Source: an uncultured Bacteroidales bacterium (GTDB lineage: Bacteria > Bacteroidota > Bacteroidia > Bacteroidales > Marinilabiliaceae). From it: 41,370 nt of DNA. The position numbers were made by a program, and so were the translations under genes. The stretch spans positions 1-41,370 of the forward strand of contig CAKUYZ010000010.1 of NCBI GenBank assembly GCA_934717675.1, in the 5' to 3' direction. Below, one piece after another: positions 33,680 through 41,370 of this stretch; position 1 is the first letter of the stretch, and every line of letters starts with the position of its first letter. The notes beneath the pieces were generated by a model. It saw only the letters and a list, made by a program, of their open reading frames with translations. It was not told the origin of the DNA and did not search any database.

Positions 33680-34104
33680 GCCTCTTCGGGTGTGGCCACC
33701 TTCATTTTGCCTTGGGCTATCACCTCGTCGCCCACCCTCACGGTTATGCCAATCAGGCTCACGTCTCCCACGCGGGCCTCCATGACGATGGTTGTGCGCA
33801 GGCTCTCACCCGCCTTGGGGAGGCGCGAGATCTGGTATTTGTTTATCGAGCCAATGAGGCCGATGGGCACTTTCTGGCCGCGAAGGACGTAGTCGTAGCC
33901 AATGTGCAGAGCCCCGCTTTGGGCGGTGTGCTCAATCAACGCCCCGTCCATAAGTTTGCCATTCTCCACAAAAATGCTGTCGCCGTCCACCGTCAGGCCT
34001 GTCTCGCTGCGGTCGGGCTCAAAGCTATATAGCTTGTCCACCATCACGATAGGCTCCCGTTGGGGAATGTAGTGGCAGATCTCCTCTTTACCGTTGAGTA
34101 TCAT
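33676..34104 (-). CDS. 3-hydroxyacyl-ACP dehydratase (FabZ/ApeI-like)
   Basis: About 142 residues when begun at the ATG at 34104 (MILNGKEEICHYIPQREP); an upstream start at 34155 would overlap the acyltransferase gene. The hotdog motif IPQREPIVMVDKLY and LMDGALIEHTAQSGALHIGY, with the catalytic Glu, match the dehydratases of aryl-polyene clusters, in which the His of FabZ (PHRYPF) is replaced by Gln. It would introduce the trans double bonds that make the conjugated chain. Confidence 0.85.
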   Translation of the reverse strand: MILNGKEEICHYIPQREPIVMVDKLYSFEPDRSETGLTVDGDSIFVENGKLMDGALIEHTAQSGALHIGYDYVLRGQKVPIGLIGSINKYQISRLPKAGESLRTTIVMEARVGDVSLIGITVRVGDEVIAQGKMKVATPEEA

Positions 34105-34121
34105 TGTGCAGGTTTGTTTTT

Positions 34122-35030
34122 CTAGTTGTCGAAGTAGTCGAAGAAGTTGAACCACTGGCGCGGATATTGGCGCACTATTTCCTCCAGCCGCTTCACGAAC
34201 GCTTTTTGCAAGGCCTCTGATTTAGGCCGCGTGCCAGGCTCGTGGTCCAAAACGGTGAAGTAGACGTGATATTTTCGCCCCGCCTCCCTCATGGCAAAGA
34301 AGAAAGCCATGGGCACCCGCATGGCTGCGGCCACGTCAAACGGGCCGTTTGTGAAGCGGGCCTTGTGACCCAAGAAGTCCACCTCGCGGGTGGGGGAGCC
34401 GGTCATGTAGCGGTCGCCCATAAAGCAGACGAACTCGCCGCGGTCCAGGGCGTTTTTCACCTCCATCACGCTCGCCAGCCAGTCGCGCCCCAGGGGAATG
34501 AGGCTAAACGTCCGCCCGTGCTGCTCCCTCTCCAACAGCTTTTTTATGTCTTTATGCTCGTTGTCGAAGATGGTGACGTTCATCTTTTTGCCAAAGCGTG
34601 CGAAAAGCGGGGCTCCGGCCTCCCAGGCTCCCACATGTCCGCCCACAAATATCGCGGCGCGGCATTCGCCCTTGTCCCCGTTCCCGAAGAGTTTGGCAAT
34701 CTGGTCTTCGCCGTCCAGCTCAAAGCTGAAGAGGTCCTCGCGGCCTTGGCCGATGGCAATTTTGTCTATGATGCACTGGCCAAAAGCATAATACGTGGCC
34801 ACGACCTCGCGCGCCGCGCGCCAACGCCCCAACCCTCTCACGCGCCGTGCGAAACGCCATGTGGCGCGTGTGGCTTTTGGGGCGAAGACCACGAAATATG
34901 GCACCACGAGAGCCAGTAGCCCATAGGCCGCGCCAAGCCCGCAATGGCGGATGAGCGTGACGAAGCACCACGTGCCGAACGAGCCGCCGCGAGACTGCCC
35001 GTTCCACTTCTGCCGCCTGTGCTCAGCCAT
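34122..35030 (-). CDS. LpxL/HtrB-like lysophospholipid acyltransferase
   Basis: A 302-residue inner-membrane protein with a hydrophobic segment at about 25-50, then AAIFVGGHVGAWEAGAPLF, the HxxxxE catalytic motif of LpxL/LpxM acyltransferases (HFGNWE in E. coli). FVCFMGDRYM and ending RQYPRQWFNFFDYF agree with the family. In aryl-polyene clusters an acyltransferase of this type is thought to attach the polyene to a lipid head group. It overlaps the ACP gene upstream by 8 nt, suggesting it takes its acyl chain directly from that carrier. Confidence 0.85.
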   Translation of the reverse strand: MAEHRRQKWNGQSRGGSFGTWCFVTLIRHCGLGAAYGLLALVVPYFVVFAPKATRATWRFARRVRGLGRWRAAREVVATYYAFGQCIIDKIAIGQGREDLFSFELDGEDQIAKLFGNGDKGECRAAIFVGGHVGAWEAGAPLFARFGKKMNVTIFDNEHKDIKKLLEREQHGRTFSLIPLGRDWLASVMEVKNALDRGEFVCFMGDRYMTGSPTREVDFLGHKARFTNGPFDVAAAMRVPMAFFFAMREAGRKYHVYFTVLDHEPGTRPKSEALQKAFVKRLEEIVRQYPRQWFNFFDYFDN

Positions 35031-35274
35031 TGAGCCGCTCCCCTATCAGCCTCACGAGCTGACCATACGTGGTGGCCTTGACAAGCTCCTCGCGCGTCAG
35101 TTTTACGCCGAGGCTCTGTTCCACCACCACGGCAAGGTCCACCATGTCGAGGCTGTCGATGCCCAATGAGCCGCCAATCGAGGCGTCTGCCGTAATGGCG
35201 GACGCCTCGATCTCAAACTCCTCGGCTAGCGCGGGCCTGAGGCGTGCGTCTATGTCGCTCAGTGTCGTTGTCAC
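35023..35274 (-). CDS. Acyl carrier protein
   Basis: An 83-residue ACP with SLGIDSLDMVDLAVVVEQ; Ser41 in DSL is the phosphopantetheine site. It lies between the ketoreductase (10 nt) and the acyltransferase (8-nt overlap) and is the first of two carriers in the operon. It shares little with the second beyond the DS(L/I) core. Confidence 0.9.
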   Translation of the reverse strand: MTTTLSDIDARLRPALAEEFEIEASAITADASIGGSLGIDSLDMVDLAVVVEQSLGVKLTREELVKATTYGQLVRLIGERLNG

Positions 35275-35284
35275 CTCCGTGCGC

Positions 35285-36010
35285 CTAGGTGTAGAGGCCG
35301 CCGTTGATGGAGATGACCTCGCCGGTTATGTAGCTGGCCTTTTTCGACGCCAGGAAGGCGACAAGGTCGGCCACCTCTTCCGGCTCGCCAAAGCGGTTGG
35401 CGGGGATGGTCTTTTTCAAGCTGGCCTCGTCAAGGTCTTTCGTCATGTCGGAGTGGATGAAACCGGGGGCCACGGCGTTGACCGTCACGCCCTTGCGGGC
35501 CACCTCTTGCGCCAGTGCCTTGGTGGCCGCCATCAGGCCGCCTTTGGAGGCCGAGTAGTTGGTCTGGCCGGGCAGTCCTTTCAGGCCGCTGAGAGACACC
35601 ATGTTGACAATGCGTCCCCATTTCTTCACGAGCATGGGCTGAAGCAGTGGCTGCGTCACGTTGTAGAACCCGTCAAGGGTGATGCGCAGCACCTGGTTCC
35701 AGTCCTCATAGGGCATAAAGACCATCAGGTTGTCGCGCCTGATGCCGGCATTGTTCACCACCACGGCGATATACTCGCCCTGGTGGGCCTGCTGCCAGCC
35801 CTCAATGGCTTTGGTGGCCTCTTCGCGGTTGGCCACGTCGAATGGCAGAAGCTCCCCGTCAGAACCGGCCTCGCGCACCAGGGCGAGGGTCTTCTCCGCC
35901 TCGGCCTGACCGCTGCGGTAGTTGATTATGATGGTGTAGCCCTCTTTGGCCAGTGCCACGCTGACTGCCCGGCCCAAGCCTCGGCTACCTCCTGTCACAA
36001 GTGCGTACAT
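35285..36010 (-). CDS. 3-oxoacyl-ACP reductase (FabG-like)
   Basis: About 241 residues from the ATG at 36010 (MYALVTGGSRGLGRAVSVAL); another ATG eight codons upstream (36034) adds MTNKQKTY. SDR hallmarks: TGGSRGLG, VVNNAGIRRD, catalytic Ser/Tyr/Lys in NMVSLSGLKG and TNYSASKGGLMAATKAL, VNAVAPGFIHSDM, and the FabG-type ending YITGEVISINGGLYT. It reduces the beta-keto group during polyene extension using NADPH. It follows the ammonia-lyase gene by 21-45 nt. Confidence 0.9.
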   Translation of the reverse strand: MYALVTGGSRGLGRAVSVALAKEGYTIIINYRSGQAEAEKTLALVREAGSDGELLPFDVANREEATKAIEGWQQAHQGEYIAVVVNNAGIRRDNLMVFMPYEDWNQVLRITLDGFYNVTQPLLQPMLVKKWGRIVNMVSLSGLKGLPGQTNYSASKGGLMAATKALAQEVARKGVTVNAVAPGFIHSDMTKDLDEASLKKTIPANRFGEPEEVADLVAFLASKKASYITGEVISINGGLYT

Positions 36011-36055
36011 ATATGTTTTTTGTTTGTTAGTCAATGATTTTCATAGGTCGCCAGC

Positions 36056-37582
36056 TTACTCTGCCTTGCGCACAGGCGTCTGGCCAATAAGGTCGGCCAC
36101 GGCCGCGATCTCGGTATAGTGCTCGTGGTCTTCGGCAAATGTGGGGAAGACGCTCCTCACCGTGTCATATAGCCAGCGGCTCGTGCCGCCAAGCTTGTCA
36201 TATATCTGGCGACAATCCACGGCCTGACACAGCGTCATAAGGTTGACGGCCATCACCTGCGTGGCGTTCTCTATCACCTTGCGGCAGATGAGGGCGGAGT
36301 TGGTTCCCATGGAAACAATGTCTTGGTTGTCGTTGTTGCACGGGATTGAGTGGACGTACATTGGGTTGCTTAGCGTCTGGCACTCGGCCGTTGTGCTTGT
36401 GGCCGTGAACTGGCAAGCCTGCATGCCGTAGTCCAACCCCAGGCGACCCATGTTTACGAAAGGCGGCAAAAGCTCGTTGACCTTGTCGTGGAGCATGTAG
36501 TTGGTCTGCCTCTCGGCCAGCATGGCCAGGCGGGTCATGACCATTTTCAGCTTGTCGTTTTCAAGAGATATGTAGTCTCCGTGGAAGTTCCCGCCATGGA
36601 ATATGCTGCGGGCTTCAGGGTCCACAATTGGGTTGTCATCGGCCGAGTTGACCTCGTTTTCCACCACTCTGGCCATGTTGGCCACCGTCTCAGCTATGGG
36701 TCCAACAATTTGGGGGATGCAACGGAGGCTATAGAAAGGTTGCACTTTGTGGTCAAAGTGCGCATTCGTGTGGTCGGTGTCATGATACAGCTCCGCGTCG
36801 CGTTTGCGCAGCAGCCGGCTGCCTTGGGCATATTGGCGCATTTGCCGCGCCACGGCCTGCTGCCCCTCTTGGCGTCGCGGGGCGTTGAGACGCTCGTCCA
36901 TCAGGTCGTCATAAGACTCCACAACCTCGTTGAGCATCACCGAAGCTGCCACGCACCAGTCTATGAGCCGCTGCGCGTCGTGAATGTTGACTACCGACAC
37001 GCCGGTCATCATGCTCGTGCCGTTCACCACCGAGAGGCCGTCTCGCCCCTTCAGGCGCAGCGGCTTCAGCCCTAGCTCGGCCATCACGTCGGCCGATGGC
37101 CGCCACTCGCTGTTGTAGTGAACTTTGCCCTCTCCAATGAGCGTCAGGGCCATGTGGGCCAGCTGCACCAGGTCTCCGCTTGCGCCCACGCTCCCGTGCT
37201 GGGGTATGTATGGGTATATCTTGCGGTTGATGAACTCCGCCAAGAGCCTCACCACCTCTGGGCTTATGCCAGAGCGGCACTGCATGAACGTCATGAGCCT
37301 CGACACCATGGCGGCGCGCACGGCCAGCAGGGGCATAGGTTCGCCCGCTCCGCACGAGTGGCTGCGCACAATGTTATATTGCAAGGCTATCAGGTCGCCG
37401 TCTCCAACCCTATATTGGGCCATGGGGCCGAAGCCTGTGTTTATGCCGTAAATTACTTTGTCTTGCTTGAATTTTTCCAGAAACTTATGGCAGGCCGCCA
37501 CCTGCGCCATGTCTCCGTCAGACAGCTCTATCCGCTTGTCGGAGTAGAGTATCCCGTATATGTCCTGAAGGTTTAGATACAT
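36056..37582 (-). CDS. Aromatic amino acid ammonia-lyase, probable tyrosine ammonia-lyase
   Basis: A 508-residue MIO enzyme. The Ala-Ser-Gly that cyclises to the cofactor is residues 134-136 in HGSVGASGDLVQLAH; GINTGFGPMAQYR and NEVNSADDNPIVD are further active-site motifs. The stretch LQYNIVRSHSCGAGEP and the C-terminal TSTTAECQTLSNPMYVHSIP follow, from my memory of it, the Flavobacterium johnsoniae tyrosine ammonia-lyase more closely than HutH. The first-gene position in a polyene operon, with no other hut genes, also supports tyrosine to 4-coumarate, giving the aryl starter. Histidine ammonia-lyase remains the alternative. Confidence 0.82.
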   Translation of the reverse strand: MYLNLQDIYGILYSDKRIELSDGDMAQVAACHKFLEKFKQDKVIYGINTGFGPMAQYRVGDGDLIALQYNIVRSHSCGAGEPMPLLAVRAAMVSRLMTFMQCRSGISPEVVRLLAEFINRKIYPYIPQHGSVGASGDLVQLAHMALTLIGEGKVHYNSEWRPSADVMAELGLKPLRLKGRDGLSVVNGTSMMTGVSVVNIHDAQRLIDWCVAASVMLNEVVESYDDLMDERLNAPRRQEGQQAVARQMRQYAQGSRLLRKRDAELYHDTDHTNAHFDHKVQPFYSLRCIPQIVGPIAETVANMARVVENEVNSADDNPIVDPEARSIFHGGNFHGDYISLENDKLKMVMTRLAMLAERQTNYMLHDKVNELLPPFVNMGRLGLDYGMQACQFTATSTTAECQTLSNPMYVHSIPCNNDNQDIVSMGTNSALICRKVIENATQVMAVNLMTLCQAVDCRQIYDKLGGTSRWLYDTVRSVFPTFAEDHEHYTEIAAVADLIGQTPVRKAE

Positions 37583-37660
37583 CTTGATTCTCTCGTCGCC
37601 ACAGTCCGCGCTCTCTTGCTGAGTTGACCGCGGCGCGGCCGCTAAATTACGTTTTTTTCT

Positions 37661-38374
37661 TCAATTTAGGGTGATTATGCTGCCCATGCGGCGCATGGTC
37701 TTGTCGCGTCTGTATGACGGGAATCGCTCGTCTTCGAATGTGCAGACGTCACACTTCTCAACCGCCGTCACGCCTCTTTGCCTCAGTTGCGCCGCCACGG
37801 CTTTGCCTAAGTCCATGTGCCACAGCCCGTCAGGACTCACGAAGGCGAACTCGCGGCCTATGGCGCGCACCACTTCCTCTCCCACGGCGTAGGCCCTTGG
37901 GCCAATGTGCGGGCCAATTGCCGCCACCATGTCGGCGGGGCGTGAGCCAAACGCTTTCGCCATGGTCTCCAGGGTCCGCCCCACAATGTCCGCCGCCGTC
38001 CCGCGCCACCCTGAGTGTATGGAGCCAATGGCTCTGTGGGCCGTGTCGGCGAGAAGTATGGGCACGCAGTCCGCCGTCAGTATGCACAGCGCCACGCCGG
38101 GCGCGTCCGTCACCAAGGCGTCAACCGAGCCAATCCGCTCCGCGTTGTCGTCCGCCCCCATGCCGGCTGTCTGCCGCGTCACCACGGCCACGCCGTTGCC
38201 GTGCGTCTGCTCACACAGCGTCAGCAAGCCGCGTGGCGCGCCTATGGCCTCGTATAGGGCCGTGCGTGGCCGAGCCCCCTTTCTTCCCGACCAGTCGGCT
38301 GCCGAGAATGCGGCCCATGCCCACGGCGGCAAGCTCTTGGGGCGCAGCAGGGCGCAATCCTTGTCGCTACTCAA
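37661..38374 (-). CDS. pgeF: Laccase-domain protein / purine nucleoside phosphorylase YfiH family
   Basis: A 237-residue protein of the YfiH (DUF152) family. The metal-binding residues are visible in LCEQTHGNGVAVV, CILTADCVPILLAD and IGSIHSGWRGTAADIV, then AAIGPHIGPRAYAVGEEV, then KCDVCTFEDERFPSYRRDK. The family has been described as a zinc-dependent purine nucleoside-processing enzyme and as a peptidoglycan-editing factor (PgeF). Its start overlaps the upstream small-protein gene by 8 nt; 78 nt separate it from the polyene operon downstream, with no obvious terminator in between. Confidence 0.9.
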   Translation of the reverse strand: MSSDKDCALLRPKSLPPWAWAAFSAADWSGRKGARPRTALYEAIGAPRGLLTLCEQTHGNGVAVVTRQTAGMGADDNAERIGSVDALVTDAPGVALCILTADCVPILLADTAHRAIGSIHSGWRGTAADIVGRTLETMAKAFGSRPADMVAAIGPHIGPRAYAVGEEVVRAIGREFAFVSPDGLWHMDLGKAVAAQLRQRGVTAVEKCDVCTFEDERFPSYRRDKTMRRMGSIITLN

Positions 38375-38771
38375 AGCCTACGCCCCTCGCCGGGGTCACG
38401 GAGATGATGCTATCTACCACGAACTCGCTCATGCCGCGCCACATCAGCGCGCCCTTATACTCTTTGTAGTGCAGCTCTACGGCCTTGCCAGAGCAGCGCA
38501 TAAGTGAGTCGGCAATGTCTTTCCGCTCCACCGAGAAGTCAAATTCGTTAGACACGATGGCGGCCTGCCCACTCCCTTTCAGCCCGCCGCGGAAGCCAGT
38601 TTGGATGAGGCGGCCCTCGTAGGTCTTGAAAATGTAGCCTTTATAGGTTATGAAGTTGAGCTCGCCGGCCTTGACTCCCTCTCCAAACACCCAATAGTAT
38701 CTGAAGAGGAAGAATCCGACCCCTGCGAGCAGGATTACGAGAGTCGCTATGCAGCCAATCTTTTTTGCCAT
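38367..38771 (-). CDS. Conserved small membrane-anchored protein of unknown function
   Basis: 134 residues. A lysine-rich start and one hydrophobic helix (residues 6-25, IGCIATLVILLAGVGFFLF) suggest an N-terminal anchor or uncleaved signal. The rest is soluble and beta-rich: NFITYKGYIFKTYEGRLIQTGF, EFDFSVERKDIADSLM, KAVELHYKEYKG. Similar proteins in Bacteroides have, as I recall, been labelled 6-phosphogluconate dehydrogenase, but no dinucleotide-binding motif or sugar-acid site is present, so that label is not supported. It overlaps pgeF by 8 nt and lies 21 nt after the CBS gene. Confidence 0.7.
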   Translation of the reverse strand: MAKKIGCIATLVILLAGVGFFLFRYYWVFGEGVKAGELNFITYKGYIFKTYEGRLIQTGFRGGLKGSGQAAIVSNEFDFSVERKDIADSLMRCSGKAVELHYKEYKGALMWRGMSEFVVDSIISVTPARGVGFE

Positions 38772-38792
38772 GGTTCAATTTTTTTTTGTTTG

Positions 38793-39434
38793 TCAAATGC
38801 TCATGTATTTCATCAGTGCGGCGTAGTTGCGGCTGGCTGTGTCATCGGCAGTTTTTGTGCCTGTCAGCGCGGCCACCGTGTAGCCGTGCCTCTCCAGGCT
38901 CTCCACCACGGGATACGGGTCTTCCTGCGACAGTTTCACGTAGACCATAGTGCGATCCGCGCCCCTGTCTGTCAAGACGCTGATGACTTTGCCGCCGGCA
39001 AGCTCCGCCACTTGCGTCAGTCTGCCAACCTCAAAGTCCTCATTGGGCGTCCTGACCGCTATCGTCGCTCCGGGTTCGTCTGCGCCAATGAGGTGTGAGA
39101 GCGTGCGCAGCGTGCTCTGCCGGTCCGCCACGCCCAGCAAGTGGCCGGCGTTGTCGGTCACGGCCACGGTGTCGGTGTCTTGCTCCGACAGCAGGCGGAC
39201 GAGCGTGGCTGGCGTGTCGGCCGCCCTGTATGGCTCCAGCGGTTCCGCCTCGTCGGCGCAGTCTCCGTTTCCTCCGGCCATGCCGCTCGCCAACATTCCC
39301 AGGTAGAGGCCGGTGGGCCCCACCACGGGGAGCATGTCCCGGCCGCTCGCCGACAGTTGGCTAAGCCCCTCGTCCAGTGGCGTTGACCCAGCTATCGGGT
39401 CAATGGCCGAATATGTGCTGTCTGTGTCTGGCAT
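38793..39434 (-). CDS. CBS-domain protein
   Basis: 213 residues from the ATG at 39434 (MPDTDSTYSAIDPIAG); the frame extends upstream but that part lies in the promoter region shared with pdxJ. Two CBS-like repeats occupy about residues 10-125 (LLPV-type strands at GRDMLPVVGPTGLYLGML and DTVAVTDNAGHLLGVA). A C-terminal ACT-like fold (SVLTDRGADRTMVYVKL, YPVVESLERHGYTVAAL) follows. CBS pairs bind adenosyl ligands. No catalytic domain is attached, so it is probably a sensor or regulatory partner. It is divergent from pdxJ. Confidence 0.75.
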   Translation of the reverse strand: MPDTDSTYSAIDPIAGSTPLDEGLSQLSASGRDMLPVVGPTGLYLGMLASGMAGGNGDCADEAEPLEPYRAADTPATLVRLLSEQDTDTVAVTDNAGHLLGVADRQSTLRTLSHLIGADEPGATIAVRTPNEDFEVGRLTQVAELAGGKVISVLTDRGADRTMVYVKLSQEDPYPVVESLERHGYTVAALTGTKTADDTASRNYAALMKYMSI

Positions 39435-39445
39435 AGGCTTTTTTA

Positions 39446-39476
39446 TTGATGCTTTCGGGCGGAAAATGTATATTTG
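39446..39476 (+). promoter_or_regulatory. Consensus-like Bacteroidetes promoter upstream of pdxJ
   Basis: TTG at 39446-39448, 20 nt, then TATATTTG at 39469-39476, an exact TAnnTTTG box with the preferred spacing. Transcription would begin near 39483, giving a 5' leader of about 105 nt before pdxJ in which I see no obvious hairpin or leader peptide. A matching box for the divergent CBS gene was not found. Confidence 0.65.
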
Positions 39477-39589
39477 CGCGTCTTTCGCTGCCACGCAACC
39501 GCTGGCAATGATGGCTCCATAATTTCTGAGGCAAATTGCCACGGTCTGCTTTCCTTGGCGAAGATAATCAATTTACAGATATAAGGCAG

Positions 39590-40312
39590 ATGACTAAACT
39601 GAGTGTCAACATCAACAAGATTGCCACCATCAGGAACGCGCGCGGAGGCAACGCCCCCGATGTCGTCAAGGCGGCTTTGGATATTGAGGATTTCGGTGCC
39701 GACGGAATCACCGTGCATCCCCGCCCAGATGAGAGGCACATACGCTACACTGACGTGACCGACCTCAAGCGCGTGCTGCGCACAGAGTTCAACATTGAGG
39801 GCAACCCCTCTAAGCGTTTTATGGATTTGGTCTTGAGCGTGCGACCGACGCAGGTGACGCTTGTGCCCGACGCCCCCGACGCCATCACTAGCAGCGCCGG
39901 GTGGGACACTCGCGCGCATCTCCAGGAGCTCACCGACATTGTCTCAACCCTCAAGGAGGCCGGCATACGCACCTCCATCTTTGTCGATCCTGACCCCGTC
40001 ATGGTAGATTTCGCGGCTCAGGCCGGGACTGACAGGGTGGAACTCTACACCGAGCCCTACGCTTCGGCCTATGCCGCAGACCCGGAGGCCGCCATAGCCC
40101 CGTTTGTCGAGGCCGCCAAGGAGGCCAAGAAACTGGGCCTTCAGGTCAATGCCGGCCACGACCTCAGTCTCGTCAATCTGGGCTTCTTCCTCAGTAAGAT
40201 TCCTTTTGTCAAAGAGGTCTCCATTGGTCATCAGCTCATCTGCGACGCCCTCTATATGGGTCTTCGCGAGACTGTTAGACAATATAAGGCCATTGCCGCG
40301 CAAGCGCGATAG
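39590..40312 (+). CDS. pdxJ: Pyridoxine 5'-phosphate synthase
   Basis: A 240-residue TIM-barrel enzyme that joins 1-deoxyxylulose 5-phosphate and 3-amino-2-oxopropyl phosphate in the DXP-dependent vitamin B6 pathway. The start at 39590 gives LSVNINKIATIRNARGG, the family opening; an upstream in-frame ATG adds an atypical 18 residues. ADGITVHPRPDERHI, TLVPDAP, RVELYTEPYA and QVNAGHDLSLVNLGFF carry the phosphate- and substrate-binding residues. It is likely driven by the promoter at 39446-39476. Confidence 0.95.
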   Translation: MTKLSVNINKIATIRNARGGNAPDVVKAALDIEDFGADGITVHPRPDERHIRYTDVTDLKRVLRTEFNIEGNPSKRFMDLVLSVRPTQVTLVPDAPDAITSSAGWDTRAHLQELTDIVSTLKEAGIRTSIFVDPDPVMVDFAAQAGTDRVELYTEPYASAYAADPEAAIAPFVEAAKEAKKLGLQVNAGHDLSLVNLGFFLSKIPFVKEVSIGHQLICDALYMGLRETVRQYKAIAAQAR

Positions 40313-40376
40313 CGGCTGCGCTTCAAGTCTGTCTTTCGTGTTGTCACTCTGAGAGTTGCCCCCGACCCTATAATTT

Positions 40377-41370
40377 ATGCGCATTCGTTTGCTGTCGGCC
40401 CTCCTTGTTGGGCTGGTGTTTCTTCCCGCTGCGCCGCGTGTGGCGGCTCAAGGTGTCGCCGCGTCTTCCGTCTTGTCCGCTGGCGTGTGGCGCAAGGTGT
40501 CGGTCTCCGAGAGTGGCGTTTACCACGTCTCTGCGGCCACGCTTCGTCAGATGGGCTTTTCTGACCCGTCTCATGTCCGCGTCTATGGCGCGGGCGGGGC
40601 GCAGCTGAGCCATACGGTGGGTGCTGACGGGCGAGACGACTTGAAACTGCTGCCTGCGATGCACACGTCAGACGGCGTGATATTCTACGCCCAAGGCCCC
40701 AATGGCGTCGTGGCTCAAGCCGATGGCTACTACGCCCCGTCTCTCAACGCCTATTCCCGCAAGGCGTATTACTATCTCACCTCGGCCGCCAATGTGTCCG
40801 ATGCCATCATTCGCCGCGAGGCCAACGACGGCGCTCCCGTCCTCACCCTCAGTGAGTATGACAACGTGTGCCTCTACGCCCCGCAGCAGGTCAACGTGGG
40901 GCAAACAGGTCGCGAGTGGGTGTCCAGCCCCGTCAAGTCTTCTCGCCCGTCGCTCTCTGTGCCTCTGTCCATGACGGTGTCGCAGGGCGCCGACGTCAGG
41001 GTGCGATATAGGCTTGTGGCCCATCTTGCCTCGCAAGGTGGCTGCTCCATTGACATTGACGGCAACAATCTTGCCGACCCTTCGTTTAGTGCCGCCACTG
41101 CGCTCACCACGGTGTTCACCGTCAGCCAGGGGGCCGCGTCTTTCACTGCGCCATCCTCCTCGCTCTCCTCTTTGCGTGTTCGCGCCTCGCTGCCTGGTTC
41201 CAGTGATTGTGTTTGGCTCTCTTACGTCACGGTCGCCTCGCGCGCCCCGCTCTCTTTGCCGTCTGGCGGCTCCCTTGCGTTCCGCGCTTCGGAGCAAGCG
41301 GGCGGCGACGGCCTCGTGGCATTCTCCATCGGCGGGGTTGACGACGCCACAGTGGTGTGGGATGTCACAG
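40377..41370 (+). CDS. porU: Type IX secretion sortase PorU, N-terminal part
   Basis: 331 codons are visible with no stop, so the gene continues beyond the window. Residues 1-25 form a signal peptide (MRIRLLSALLVGLVFLPAAP, cleavage likely after VAAQ or nearby). Then come VLSAGVWRKVSVSESGVYHVSAATLRQMGF and VRVYGAGGAQLS, the typical N-terminal prodomain of PorU, the gingipain-like (C25) sortase that removes CTD signals from cargo of the type IX secretion system. The catalytic domain lies outside. The start is the ATG at 40377, 64 nt after pdxJ, perhaps the same transcript. The call rests on the N-terminal pattern only; another C25 family member is possible. Confidence 0.8.
   Translation, partial: MRIRLLSALLVGLVFLPAAPRVAAQGVAASSVLSAGVWRKVSVSESGVYHVSAATLRQMGFSDPSHVRVYGAGGAQLSHTVGADGRDDLKLLPAMHTSDGVIFYAQGPNGVVAQADGYYAPSLNAYSRKAYYYLTSAANVSDAIIRREANDGAPVLTLSEYDNVCLYAPQQVNVGQTGREWVSSPVKSSRPSLSVPLSMTVSQGADVRVRYRLVAHLASQGGCSIDIDGNNLADPSFSAATALTTVFTVSQGAASFTAPSSSLSSLRVRASLPGSSDCVWLSYVTVASRAPLSLPSGGSLAFRASEQAGGDGLVAFSIGGVDDATVVWDVT

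Noticed and set aside
36056..37582. Histidine ammonia-lyase (hutH) as the primary call
   Set aside because: No hut genes nearby, and both context and sequence pattern fit the tyrosine ammonia-lyase of flexirubin-type clusters better; kept as an alternative in the entry.
1..41370. tRNA, rRNA or CRISPR arrays
   Set aside because: No cloverleaf-like or rRNA-like segments and no regularly spaced repeats were seen by eye; the intergenic regions are too short for rRNA.

Overview
The window reads as a GC-rich chromosome segment from an anaerobic member of the Bacteroidales. Support for this: promoter-like boxes of the Bacteroidetes type (TTG, about 20 nt, then TAnnTTTG); the start of a PorU-type type IX secretion sortase; an aryl-polyene/flexirubin-type gene cluster with a Flavobacterium-like ammonia-lyase; a bifunctional HisB; and a transmembrane TPR/AraC regulator. 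Genus and family cannot be fixed from the sequence alone.

Layout. 1-2855 (+): the 3' part of an MBOAT O-acetyltransferase and a TPR/AraC regulator. 2872-3828 (-): metF. 4042-15905 (-): a nine-gene branched-chain amino acid operon, transcribed ilvD-ilvB-ilvN-ilvC-leuA-leuC-leuD-cimA-like-leuB and closed by a strong hairpin at 3966-4001. 16561-23368 (+): hisG, a fused hisD-hisC, bifunctional hisB, birA and comM. The 655-nt gap between these divergent operons holds two complete-looking ribosome-mediated attenuators back to back. One has a 22-residue leader peptide rich in Ile/Leu/Val (minus strand). The other has a 28-residue leader peptide with nine His, six of them consecutive (plus strand). 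Each has a terminator hairpin and a competing antiterminator that can be drawn by eye.

23369-27777 (+) is an AT-richer three-gene cassette: a polysaccharide flippase, a short-chain dehydrogenase and a MenD-like thiamine-diphosphate enzyme. It sits exactly behind the comM stop codon. The last 66 nt of comM are repeated at its far end (27778-27843) with two mismatches, so it looks like a horizontally acquired surface-polysaccharide cassette. After it the GC-rich background resumes with a lysine-less, class V aminotransferase-like protein and a good terminator.

28702-37582 (-) is a compact aryl-polyene/flexirubin-like operon: tyrosine-ammonia-lyase-like enzyme, ketoreductase, ACP, LpxL-like acyltransferase, dehydratase, thioesterase, a ketosynthase carrying an extra C-terminal domain, a second ACP, a second ketosynthase, a ketosynthase-like partner without the catalytic Cys, and a NodB-type deacetylase. 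Together these could make a tyrosine-derived coumaroyl starter, extend it to a polyene acyl chain on ACP and attach it to a lipid. No starter-activating ligase or exporter is present.

37661-41370: pgeF, a small membrane-anchored protein and a CBS-domain protein (all -), then pdxJ (+) behind a consensus-like promoter, and the 5' part of porU (+), which runs off the window.
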